This document shows positions 17,469-25,306 of a stretch of 64,000 nucleotides of DNA, piece by piece; within the stretch, counting starts at the first letter, position 1, and each line of letters starts with the position of its first letter. The stretch covers positions 722,001 to 786,000 of the forward strand of contig CP107199.1 of assembly GCA_025758065.1 (NCBI GenBank), read 5' to 3'. Below the pieces are notes generated by a model, which saw only the letters and a list, made by a program, of their open reading frames with translations, was not told the DNA's origin and made no database searches. Made by a program: the position numbers and the translations under genes. This stretch comes from Lachnospiraceae bacterium (lineage in GTDB: Bacteria; Bacillota; Clostridia; Lachnospirales; Lachnospiraceae).

Positions 17469-17810
17469 TTAAAAAGTTTTTAAAAGATAATTTCCTGCAT
17501 TGATCAAAGATACCTGTAAAATGATAAAAAGTAAAAAGGCTTTCAAGTTAAAATAATCGGACATGGAAGCTTGTCCAAAATTAAGCAAAACTTCAAAAAC
17601 AATACCAACTAATAGTCCGGCAATCATAAAGATATTTATGTTCAGTCTATTAAACATATTTTTTTTCAATACGACTACTGATAAAAAAATATAGAGTATA
17701 TCTAAACATAACACATATATATCCATATATGTTTTTATAGTTACGGGGTAAACCATAAAAACAATAAAAATTGATCCTATAAAATCAATTACTATAATGG
17801 GCTTATTCAT
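17469..17810 (-). CDS. Small four-TM membrane protein, partner of the secreted protein upstream
   Basis: 113 aa from the ATG at 17810, four bases after the stop of the secreted-protein gene; a longer frame from 17870 would overlap that gene. Four hydrophobic segments are clear: IIVIDFIGSIFIVFMVYPV, IYVLCLDILYIFLSVVVL, IFMIAGLLVGIVFEVLL and AFLLFIILQVSLINAGNYLL. I recognise no family. Its size, topology and position behind a secreted Gly/Ala-rich protein are what one expects of an immunity, anchoring or export helper, but this is inference. It might also be an unrelated DUF membrane protein. Confidence 0.6.
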   Translation of the reverse strand: MNKPIIVIDFIGSIFIVFMVYPVTIKTYMDIYVLCLDILYIFLSVVVLKKNMFNRLNINIFMIAGLLVGIVFEVLLNFGQASMSDYFNLKAFLLFIILQVSLINAGNYLLKTF

Positions 17811-17814
17811 CTCT

Positions 17815-18489
17815 TTAATATGGAGCAAACTCAACTCTTCCAAAGTAGTAGTCTGCATTATCACAAGCATTATCTAAGTCTGTAAAAGCAGCTACTATAG
17901 CTGCACTCCCCCCTGCGGCAGCAGAACCGGCACCAATGCCACCTGTTAAATATGCAGCAATTGCTGTTACTGCAACTGTACTACCTACAGAACCTATGAT
18001 ATTTTTCTCGGCAGAGTTAACATCTTTAACTGCTAAACGAAAGTTTTCCAGATAACTCATATCATTTACAGTACTTTCATATCCTAATTTTCGTTCATTC
18101 TTAGAACGGATTTGCCATTGAGGGGATTCATACTCAAAATAAATATCATATTCGCGATCAGAAAAAGTATGTTCATACTCATCTCCGCTCAAAAGCTCAA
18201 TTTTATTATTCAGTTCAATGTTTTTTTCTAATACATTCAGGAAATACGTTTGGGTATTAAGCTTTCTTTTATCAGATATATCGTAAGTTTCAATTGTCAA
18301 TGTATTATTAACTTTATCGTTTGTAGAAATAATAATACTATCTGTTCTCGTTTCTTTTACTACACATTTCTCATCACTTTTTTCTAAGGTTTGAATATTA
18401 GTCGTGATGACGTTTGATTCCGCAAAAGTCGTAAATGATATTGACAACAGAAGCATAGCAGATAATAATAGTGATAATATTCTTTTCAT
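17815..18489 (-). CDS. Secreted protein with C-terminal Gly/Ala-rich hydrophobic segment (bacteriocin-like)
   Basis: 224 aa from the ATG at 18489, with AAGGAG ten bases upstream. In-frame ATGs further upstream are either inside or too close to this site. The N-terminus MKRILSLLLSAMLLLSISFT is a clear Sec signal peptide, with a likely cut after TFA. A polar, Thr/Lys/Glu-rich middle is followed near residue 160 by IIGSVGSTVAVTAIAAYLTG and a Gly/Ala-rich hydrophobic stretch, then a short acidic tail with one Cys. This layout recalls secreted membrane-active proteins, including large bacteriocins, but I cannot place it in a named family. It is paired with a four-TM protein gene. Confidence 0.65.
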   Translation of the reverse strand: MKRILSLLLSAMLLLSISFTTFAESNVITTNIQTLEKSDEKCVVKETRTDSIIISTNDKVNNTLTIETYDISDKRKLNTQTYFLNVLEKNIELNNKIELLSGDEYEHTFSDREYDIYFEYESPQWQIRSKNERKLGYESTVNDMSYLENFRLAVKDVNSAEKNIIGSVGSTVAVTAIAAYLTGGIGAGSAAAGGSAAIVAAFTDLDNACDNADYYFGRVEFAPY

Positions 18490-18738
18490 AAACATCATAC
18501 TCCTTTCTGACAATAACAATACCTTCAACTTTGAGTGTGTACCATTAGTATATTAAAATCATCAATCTACCTTTCAAGTACCTCCCCTCTGCCACGTTTA
18601 TCAACTTTCCATATCCATTTGAACTTTTATATCATATATTTCAGCAATATTCACAAAGTAATAAGATATATTTATTCTAACAGGGAAAAGAACTTTCCAA
18701 ATCGCATGTGATTCAAAACTGATACAATCTCTATACAT

Positions 18739-18788
18739 AACCCCTCAGATACTTTCATAGACTGTACAAAAGTATTCTGAGGGGTTTT
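18739..18788 (+). promoter_or_regulatory. Strong 5' hairpin that buries the spoIIID ribosome-binding site
   Basis: AACCCCTCAGATACTTT (18739-18755) pairs with AAAGTATTCTGAGGGGTT (18769-18786), giving a 17-bp stem with one bulged T, a 13-base loop and a TTTT tail. The Shine-Dalgarno GAGGGG (18779-18784), seven bases before the TTG start, lies wholly in the right arm. A GATACAAT at 18721, resembling a sigma-E -10 element, would start the transcript close to the stem. It may also act as a terminator; no upstream gene on this strand would need one. Confidence 0.6.
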
Positions 18789-18791
18789 CCT

Positions 18792-19067
18792 TTGAAAGAT
18801 TATATTGAAGAACGGGCTGTGGCCATTGCTAATTACATTATAGATCACAACGCTACGGTACGCCAGACTGCAAAACGATTTGGGATAAGCAAGAGTACAG
18901 TGCATAAGGACTGCACGGAGAGACTTATCTCTATCAATCCATCTCTTGCCGCCCAGACCCGAGTGGTCCTGGATCTGAACAAATCTGAGCGCCATATCAG
19001 GGGCGGAATGGCTACAAGGGAGAAATACCAGCACCGGCTGGCAATCTGCAGCCGTGAGGAGAAATAA
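18792..19067 (+). CDS. spoIIID: Stage III sporulation protein D
   Basis: 91 aa. The sequence matches SpoIIID throughout: KDYIEERAVAIANYIIDHNA, then VRQTAKRFGISKSTVHKD, a helix-turn-helix at residues 22-40, then INPSLAAQ and HIRGGMATREKY near the basic C-terminal tail that helps bind DNA. SpoIIID is the mother-cell transcription factor that modulates the sigma-E regulon and leads to sigma-K during sporulation. The start is TTG with GAGGGG seven bases upstream. It stands alone, converging on a LysR gene 22 bases away. Its presence indicates a spore-former. Its ribosome-binding site is inside a strong hairpin. Confidence 0.96.
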   Translation: MKDYIEERAVAIANYIIDHNATVRQTAKRFGISKSTVHKDCTERLISINPSLAAQTRVVLDLNKSERHIRGGMATREKYQHRLAICSREEK

Positions 19068-19089
19068 CTGCTTGGCAACATTCGTATAT

Positions 19090-20016
19090 TCACCCATCTG
19101 CCGCCTGTAAAACCTCCATCAGGGTATCTTTTAGCGCTAAAGCTGCTCTGGAATGGTATCTGCCAGGCGGCAGTGCTATACCTAAGTCTACAAAGGCACT
19201 TTCTGCGCCTAAAGATAAAAATTCTGCATTTCTGAAATAATGTCTGGAGCTGTAATAAGTAAATGCAAGTCCAAGTCCCGCTGCTCCCATAGCTGCTGAC
19301 ATAAGGGCTGACAGCGCATGGTTGCTGGCAATGGGCTGTACCCCATTTCTGTTAAAGATGCGCCTTGCTTCCCGTCCCAGGATGGTATCGTAGTCGCTGA
19401 GAAGATATTCATATGCAAGGGTATCTTTTAAATTCACGTACTGGGGTATCCTGGAATCAGAGTTATCCTCATTATCTCGGACAAAAGCCATGATCGGATG
19501 AGTAGGGCTGGTGAGCAGGCATATCTCATCTTTCATAACACGCTCTATGTTCAGTCTAGGATCTGCCTCAGACATGACCAGAAGGGCAATGTCAATCTCA
19601 CCGGACAGCAGCATCTGTTCCAATGCCATAGAATTTTTCTCCACAATCTCTACCTTCACATCCGGGTGCTCCAGATGGAATGCGTTCAACACAGGCGGAA
19701 GAAGATAGGAACCTCTGAACGTACTGATCCCCATGATCACACGACCGCTTTTTAACTGTTTGATATCTTTGATCTCATTTTGTACCGATCTGTATTCTGC
19801 CAGTGTCTTATAAGCATACTGAAGCATCAGCTCCCCTTCCTGGGTCAGACATACGCCTCTAGAAGTACGGATAAACAGTTTGCTTCCTACGTTATTTTCC
19901 AGTATGCCTAAAAACTGGCTAAGGCTGGACTGGGCCATAAACAGCCGCTCTGCCGCTTTTGAAATGCTCTTCTCTTCTGCTATGGCAATAAAATAATATA
20001 ATTCTTTCATTTCCAT
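19090..20016 (-). CDS. LysR family transcriptional regulator (divergent to the DUF6282/MatC pair)
   Basis: 308 aa. The N-terminal winged helix is evident: MKELYYFIAIAEEKSISKAA, then ERLFMAQSSLSQFLGILE and LFIRTSRGVCLTQEGELML. The rest is the LysR effector-binding domain (GRVIMGISTFRGSYLLPPVL and onward). LysR proteins usually control the divergently transcribed gene in response to a substrate of that pathway. Here that is the hydrolase and carrier starting at 20217. A palindrome at 20090-20108 in the shared intergenic region is a candidate operator. Confidence 0.95.
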   Translation of the reverse strand: MEMKELYYFIAIAEEKSISKAAERLFMAQSSLSQFLGILENNVGSKLFIRTSRGVCLTQEGELMLQYAYKTLAEYRSVQNEIKDIKQLKSGRVIMGISTFRGSYLLPPVLNAFHLEHPDVKVEIVEKNSMALEQMLLSGEIDIALLVMSEADPRLNIERVMKDEICLLTSPTHPIMAFVRDNEDNSDSRIPQYVNLKDTLAYEYLLSDYDTILGREARRIFNRNGVQPIASNHALSALMSAAMGAAGLGLAFTYYSSRHYFRNAEFLSLGAESAFVDLGIALPPGRYHSRAALALKDTLMEVLQAADG

Positions 20017-20089
20017 GATCTGTATTCCCCTTCATCTGTTCAACCTGCACTGACGGATCTGCACATTCCCATCTGCTTTTCACTTATTG

Positions 20090-20108
20090 ATATCGGTTTT
20101 TCCGATAT
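20090..20108. promoter_or_regulatory. Palindrome, candidate LysR operator
   Basis: ATATCGG TTTTT CCGATAT is a perfect 7-5-7 inverted repeat with the T-N11-A character of LysR sites. It lies between divergent start codons at 20016 and 20217. A TATAAT for the rightward operon occurs at 20155-20160 without a good -35, as expected for an activator-dependent promoter. Confidence 0.55.
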
Positions 20109-20216
20109 ATATTATATCATATTTTGCATTTTTCTGTTGGCAAAAATAGATTATTATAATGATATAAACTGATAAAAACAGATCAATAAAACATACTCTC
20201 AAAATGGAGGTTCACT

Positions 20217-21077
20217 ATGGGAAAGATTTCCATGAAAGGCGTGTGCGATATGCACGTACACACAAATCCAGACTTAAGACTTCGTGCTTATGATGATTTT
20301 CAGCTGGCAGATGCTGCGATCAGAGTGGGCGCCAGAGCCATTGTTATAAAGACCCATCTGGGCTTTACGGTAAACCGTGCTTACCTCACTAATCAATACG
20401 TAAAAAGAGTTTATGGTGAAAATACCGGCTTCACTATGTACGGCGGCGTTGTTATGAACAAAGTCATCGGTGGCATCAACCCTGAAGCAGTAGAAAAGGG
20501 CTTAAAGCTGGGCGCAAAAGAGATCTGGCTTCCTACCCAGTCTGCAAAACGCCATTTAGAGAAAATGGGGCAGAATCCAGCTGATGGGATTGAATTGGTA
20601 CGGGATGGAAAGGTGGTTCCAGAGCTTATTGATGTATTTAAGCTGATCCGCGACCATGATGCAGTCCTCGGAACTGCCCATGTTTCTCCAAAAGAAGCAT
20701 TTGTAGTTGTGGAAGCCGCAAGAGATGCCGGCGTAAAGAAGATCGTTATTACTCATCCGGAATGGTGGGTAGTAGACATGAGCATGGAAGACCAGATCCG
20801 CCTGGTAAAAGATTATGATGTGATCCTTGAACGGTGTTATGCACAGAACATGGGCGGTGGCGCTTACAAGAGCAATCTCCCGGACAATCTGGAAATCATC
20901 AAAACAGTAGGCTATGAACATGTTATGGTAGATACAGACGGCGGGCAGACAGAAAATCCAAACTGGGAGCTGGCTTTAGAGGAATATATGCAATATCTGG
21001 CTGATCATGGTATCCCGGAAGAACATATTTACCACATGACAAAAACAATTCCTTACAAGCTTCTTGGAATTGAATAA
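20217..21077 (+). CDS. DUF6282-type putative metal-dependent hydrolase (amidohydrolase/PHP-like)
   Basis: 286 aa. GVCDMHVHTNPDLRLR at the N-terminus supplies the HxH metal pair typical of amidohydrolase and PHP-type TIM barrels. IVIKTHLGF, GTAHVSPKEA and IVITHPEWWVVDMSMEDQIR supply further His residues at barrel-strand positions. VMVDTDGGQTENP, near the C-terminus, carries a catalytic-type Asp. The family is uncharacterised as far as I know; it is seen with transporters in catabolic loci. A ribosome-binding site GGAGG precedes the ATG. It is cotranscribed with the MatC-like carrier 56 bases downstream, suggesting it hydrolyses an imported carboxylate-containing compound, perhaps a lactone or cyclic amide. 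Confidence 0.78.
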   Translation: MGKISMKGVCDMHVHTNPDLRLRAYDDFQLADAAIRVGARAIVIKTHLGFTVNRAYLTNQYVKRVYGENTGFTMYGGVVMNKVIGGINPEAVEKGLKLGAKEIWLPTQSAKRHLEKMGQNPADGIELVRDGKVVPELIDVFKLIRDHDAVLGTAHVSPKEAFVVVEAARDAGVKKIVITHPEWWVVDMSMEDQIRLVKDYDVILERCYAQNMGGGAYKSNLPDNLEIIKTVGYEHVMVDTDGGQTENPNWELALEEYMQYLADHGIPEEHIYHMTKTIPYKLLGIE

Positions 21078-21133
21078 GAAGCTTGCTGAATAAAAGCTTC
21101 AGTAAAATATAACATATATTAGGAGGGGAACGT

Positions 21134-22447
21134 ATGTTAAGTATCATTATCATTCTTTCAATCGCGCTGGCAATCTTTCTCGGATACAGAACAAAGATCA
21201 ACACTGGTCTTTTCTGTATTGTATTTGCCTACATCATCGGATGTTTCGTTATGGGATTAAAACCAAAACAGGTCATCGCTTTCTGGCCTACAAACACCAT
21301 GTTTGTTATCTTGTCCGTTTCGTTATTTTATAATTTTGCTGCTATCAACGGAACTCTGGAGAAAATGTCCGGCGCCCTGTTATATGCCTGTCGCAATTTT
21401 CCGGGATTGCTTCCTTATGCACTGTTTGCAGTAGCTGTCATCCTTTCTGTTATGGGTGCTACTTATTTTACGGTTCTTGCATTCCTGGCTCCTATCACCC
21501 TTGTGATCTGCGATGAGTCCAGAATGGACAAATTAACCGGTGCTGTTGCCATTAACTGTGGTGCCTTAGCAGGTGGCAATTTTCCAACTTCCAATCTTGG
21601 GGTCGTTTTCCGCGGTCTGGCTGATACAGCCTATGAGGCTTCTCCTGATATCGCAGCCGTAGATTCCTTCAATATGGAAATGAAGATCTTTATCTTTGCT
21701 ATCATCTTCTCCCTGATCCTCATTACCATTTTCCGCTTTGGTTTTAAGGAAAACAGAAATATTGGAAAAGGCGTTACTTTTAAAAAACCTGAAGCTTTTA
21801 CAAAAGATCAGAAGACCACTCTCACTTTAATGTTAGCCATGATGGCTGTAGTTCTGATCTTCCCGCTGTTAAATATCCTTATGTCAGGAAATACTGCTGT
21901 TAAATATATCAGTGGAAAAGTGGATGTCGGTCTGGTTGCTATTATCTTTACTGTGATCGCCCTCTTATTAAAGCTGGCACCTCAGAAAGAAGCCATTGCC
22001 CGCATCCCTTGGAATACTATTATCATGATCGCAGGCGCCGGTATGCTGATCGCTGTTGCAGTAGAAGCAGGAACCATTGAAGCACTTTCCACCTGGATCG
22101 GTTCCAATGTACCAAAGCCTCTGGTTCCTATTGCTTTCTGCCTGGTAGGTGCCATCATGAGTTTCTTCAGCTCCACCACAGGAGTAGTTGCTCCTGCATT
22201 GTTCCCGCTGATCCCGAATCTGGCTGCTTCTGTAGGTTTAAGCGCACCGGTATTATTTGCCTGCACGATCCTTGGTGCCCAGTCCAGCGCCATCAGCCCA
22301 TTTTCTTCCGGCGGTTCCCTGATCCTTGGTTCCACCCCGAAAGAAGAAGAACGCAATGAGCTGTTTAACCGTCTTCTCATGGTAGCTGTCCCCATCAGCG
22401 TGATCACCTGCACTATTTATAACTTTGTGATCGCTATGGTTCTGTAA
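21134..22447 (+). CDS. MatC/SLC13-like dicarboxylate carrier
   Basis: 437 aa with about 11-12 hydrophobic segments. The N-terminal part (KINTGLFCIVFAYIIGCFVM, then GALAGGNFPTSNLGVVFRG) resembles the MatC dicarboxylate carrier/SLC13 superfamily. SSTTGVVAPALFPLIPNLA and ILGAQSSAISPFSSGGSL, in the second half, match the repeated polar substrate/Na+ loop of that superfamily. Such proteins import small organic anions with sodium or protons. AGGAGGGGAACGT precedes the ATG. It is the second gene of the DUF6282 operon and ends at a strong terminator. Malonate or another dicarboxylate is plausible but not shown. Confidence 0.85.
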   Translation: MLSIIIILSIALAIFLGYRTKINTGLFCIVFAYIIGCFVMGLKPKQVIAFWPTNTMFVILSVSLFYNFAAINGTLEKMSGALLYACRNFPGLLPYALFAVAVILSVMGATYFTVLAFLAPITLVICDESRMDKLTGAVAINCGALAGGNFPTSNLGVVFRGLADTAYEASPDIAAVDSFNMEMKIFIFAIIFSLILITIFRFGFKENRNIGKGVTFKKPEAFTKDQKTTLTLMLAMMAVVLIFPLLNILMSGNTAVKYISGKVDVGLVAIIFTVIALLLKLAPQKEAIARIPWNTIIMIAGAGMLIAVAVEAGTIEALSTWIGSNVPKPLVPIAFCLVGAIMSFFSSTTGVVAPALFPLIPNLAASVGLSAPVLFACTILGAQSSAISPFSSGGSLILGSTPKEEERNELFNRLLMVAVPISVITCTIYNFVIAMVL

Positions 22448-22456
22448 GTAAATTAA

Positions 22457-22505
22457 AAGGCTGTTCTGCAGATAAAACATCTATTGCAGAACAGCCTTCT
22501 CTTTT
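22457..22505. terminator. Bidirectional terminator between the MatC-like gene and the C45 acyltransferase gene
   Basis: AAGGCTGTTCTGCA (22457-22470) and TGCAGAACAGCCTT (22485-22498) form a perfect 14-bp stem followed by TCTCTTTT on the plus strand. On the minus strand it overlaps the end of the C45 gene region and is flanked by TTTTAATT, so it can serve both convergent operons. Confidence 0.9.
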
Positions 22506-23556
22506 ACAGTTCAAACTCTACATATTCATTACAACACGGCGGACCGGCTGTAATATAAACTTTTTTATTATAAAAATCTCCTATCATAGAAGAAACGGTC
22601 ATCCGGTCTTTTGAATACGCATCTCCTTGCGGATCTGGATGCCCACATACTGATAAAGTATAATATTTATGATCTTTCAAGCATTCTTTAATAATATCCA
22701 AATCAATTTTTCCATAGTGTTCCATCAAAAGTTCTCTTAAACGGCGATCTCGGTTTTTAGGCCGACCAGCCAAAGCATCTCTTTCCGGATGCACTATAAA
22801 ATGATTAGCATGTGTGATCATATCCTGCTCTGGTCCGATTATATCCACAGTACCGTCTGGCTGCCACTCATAATCAACTGCTTTATTATGAAAACCATCT
22901 ATTAACAGGATATTATTTGACACAGTTCGTTCTGATGCTAAAATAAATTGTTCTGCTTCCTTAAATGTGGCACATGTAAGAACCTTTCTTCTAAGACAGG
23001 TTACCGGAAGACCATATCCCGCATGATCATTAACAGACTGAAGATTATTGGCCAATATCGCAATTCCATTACTACTGAATCCATCTCGCATTATCTGTCC
23101 GGCTTCAGAAAAGCCGATCATATGAGGACCGTTTTTTAATTGGATATCCAGAATTACAATATGAGGGCGTGCACACTGATTAAAGTCCCAGTTCTTAAAT
23201 CCATACATATGCCCGTCTTTTACTGCTTTACCCCAAACAGCTCCTGTTGTGCATTCCAGCTCTTTAGGAAACTTTGAAATCTCATAACGTGCATTAATGA
23301 TCAATATTTCCTCTAAAGGTATCTGAGAACCTGCTGATATTCCCCGTATTTCTTCTATCTGTTCCGGACAGGTCTCTGTAATTATTTCCGAAAATCTGTT
23401 TGTATATTTTTTTAATACTTCCCATAACATTCCCTTTTTCAGAAATTGTTTTTTATAATATTCTACACAGATTTCTATTTTTTCTCTTGCCTGTCTTCCA
23501 TATTCCAAGCCTCTTTCATATGGATCTTCCTGTGTTAATCGAATAATTGGATACAT
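22504..23556 (-). CDS. C45 family autoproteolytic acyltransferase/hydrolase
   Basis: 350 aa. ELECTTGAVWGKAV, near residue 100, holds the Cys that becomes the N-terminal nucleophile after self-cleavage in the acyl-CoA:6-aminopenicillanic acid acyltransferase (C45) family. It is followed by YGFKNWDFN, GFSEAGQIMRDGFSSNGIAI and ANNLQS, all family features. Known members move or remove acyl groups on amino compounds such as penicillins or N-acyl amino acids. The gene is last in a peptide-uptake operon with M20 and M28 hydrolases, suggesting removal of an N-acyl cap from imported peptides or amino acids. It starts 6 bases after the M28 gene. No signal peptide is seen. Confidence 0.88.
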   Translation of the reverse strand: MYPIIRLTQEDPYERGLEYGRQAREKIEICVEYYKKQFLKKGMLWEVLKKYTNRFSEIITETCPEQIEEIRGISAGSQIPLEEILIINARYEISKFPKELECTTGAVWGKAVKDGHMYGFKNWDFNQCARPHIVILDIQLKNGPHMIGFSEAGQIMRDGFSSNGIAILANNLQSVNDHAGYGLPVTCLRRKVLTCATFKEAEQFILASERTVSNNILLIDGFHNKAVDYEWQPDGTVDIIGPEQDMITHANHFIVHPERDALAGRPKNRDRRLRELLMEHYGKIDLDIIKECLKDHKYYTLSVCGHPDPQGDAYSKDRMTVSSMIGDFYNKKVYITAGPPCCNEYVEFEL

Positions 23557-23562
23557 AAAATT

Positions 23563-25290
23563 TTACATTTCTCCTTTTCTGTCCAAATATTGTTCCATTA
23601 CCCACATTACATGTTCTAACTGACCTATTATGCGATTGCAAGCCCTCTTAAATTCTGTCTTCTTAAACAAATAACACTCTTCTGAGACGTTTTTCAAATT
23701 GACCCCTTCCTGCTGCTTTAATACCCCAAATGGTGCATATGCACAAGATCTGTCCTGCTGATATGGGCTTCCGCTTGTATATACAAGCCTGCTCAATTCT
23801 CCTGCTGTCTCCTTAATGATCCTGTCATCCTCTACAGAACCTACACGTTTAATCTCGAATTCAAATTTCTTAAGGACTGGTTTCATTTTTTCTATTGCAT
23901 TTATAACCTGCGTCAAATCAAAATCAGGCTCTGTGGACGCATTTATATCATTTAAGAATCCCTGCATCTTCTCCACAAAACCACACATTTCTACAGGAAG
24001 AACCTGAGAATTTAATATCCGGCATGCAATTTTTAAATTCATCAATGCATCTCTGTAGAGAATATCATTATCCAGCTTATCCAGAGTATCCTGCTCTGTA
24101 TGCCACCATGGTCCTCCACTTGGGCAGGCAGAAACTCTTTTTTCATCTACTGGCTCATATTTGAACATAATATCAATCGGAATATGAGCTCCCCAAAAGC
24201 TCTGATCTCCTCCACGTATCATTGGAATATATGGTTTTGCCTTATATCCTGTATATTCTTCAATTACACTGGCAGTAAAATCTTCTCCTTCCATGCAGGT
24301 TGTTCTTGCTCTCACTTGTTCAGCCAGCTTACAACCTGTCAGATCCAGATTGATATCCGCTACACATTTTTTATTCAATTCATCTAAATGTTCATCGCAG
24401 TACCAGGTAGAACCTGCATATCTGGCATCAGAATGACCTGACCACCAGGCTATTCTCACACTTCGTTCCAGTTTTTCTCTGTGTTTCCAGAATACCCTGG
24501 CTAATTCCAACATAATAGCATCACTTGTAGCATTGTCTGTAATGCCTTCATACCAGGAATCATAATGGCCATTGATCAGTATAAAGTTTTCACTTTTTCC
24601 AGGAATATCAGCAATCACCATTCTACTGTTCCTTACTCCTGATTCCATACGGATCGTAAGAAATCCTTTTATTGTCTCTCCCTGTTCCAATCGTTCTATA
24701 AGCATTTGCCCATCTTCAAAAGATACATCTGCTGCTGGAATACTTACTATACGGTTCATTGCATCTGCTGAAGGAGTTCCCCATTCTGCACCTATATTGC
24801 AATGATGTATATATCCCCCTCTGCTCATACTTATATGGATCATGCCGATCGCACCTGCACGAAATAGTTTTTCTGCAAAATCACCGCCACCAGAATGAGT
24901 CAGCACGAGCTTACCTCGAAATGATTTCAATCTTTCTTTTTCTTCTAACTCATATATCTTCTTTTGTTCAGACCAATGATCATAAACCATCTCACAATCC
25001 AGATTTTCAACTGCTTTACTGTAAACTTCACCGATCAGCCTTAAATGTTCTCCACTTTCCAGTACCAGTTCTGTACCTTCATCTATAGGAAGACTGACAA
25101 AGGCCTGATATCTTTCTGCTTTTGCCGGTACCCCAGCTTTTTCCAGTTCGGATAAAAGATGATCAACACAGGCTTCTCCACCAGCTGCCCCAGTATAACG
25201 ATGCCATTTTCCTATTTCTTTTACATTTTGGACCATCTTCTCTTTATTGATTTCTTTCGATACTAAATCAAAAAGTACATTTACATCCAT
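23563..25290 (-). CDS. M28 family peptidase-like protein with altered catalytic motif (copy 1)
   Basis: 575 aa. A PA-like insert domain occupies roughly residues 60-200. The M28 metal-binding core follows: INGHYDSWYEGITDNATSD supplies His and bridging Asp, DINLDLTG an Asp, and PWWHTEQDTLDKL the final His. The expected Glu-Glu pair (general base plus ligand), before the conserved Gly-Ser, is replaced by SGHSDARYAGS. This suggests an unusual hydrolase or changed chemistry. It lacks a signal peptide, so it probably acts on imported material. About 30 percent of residues look shared with the neighbouring copy by eye, pointing to an old duplication. It is part of the Opp operon. Confidence 0.82.
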   Translation of the reverse strand: MDVNVLFDLVSKEINKEKMVQNVKEIGKWHRYTGAAGGEACVDHLLSELEKAGVPAKAERYQAFVSLPIDEGTELVLESGEHLRLIGEVYSKAVENLDCEMVYDHWSEQKKIYELEEKERLKSFRGKLVLTHSGGGDFAEKLFRAGAIGMIHISMSRGGYIHHCNIGAEWGTPSADAMNRIVSIPAADVSFEDGQMLIERLEQGETIKGFLTIRMESGVRNSRMVIADIPGKSENFILINGHYDSWYEGITDNATSDAIMLELARVFWKHREKLERSVRIAWWSGHSDARYAGSTWYCDEHLDELNKKCVADINLDLTGCKLAEQVRARTTCMEGEDFTASVIEEYTGYKAKPYIPMIRGGDQSFWGAHIPIDIMFKYEPVDEKRVSACPSGGPWWHTEQDTLDKLDNDILYRDALMNLKIACRILNSQVLPVEMCGFVEKMQGFLNDINASTEPDFDLTQVINAIEKMKPVLKKFEFEIKRVGSVEDDRIIKETAGELSRLVYTSGSPYQQDRSCAYAPFGVLKQQEGVNLKNVSEECYLFKKTEFKRACNRIIGQLEHVMWVMEQYLDRKGEM

Positions 25291-25306
25291 ATTGTAAATT
25301 TTCCTC

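Noticed and set aside
18672..19097. 141-residue minus-strand frame opposite spoIIID
   Set aside because: It is the mirror of the well-supported SpoIIID coding region and has no family match.
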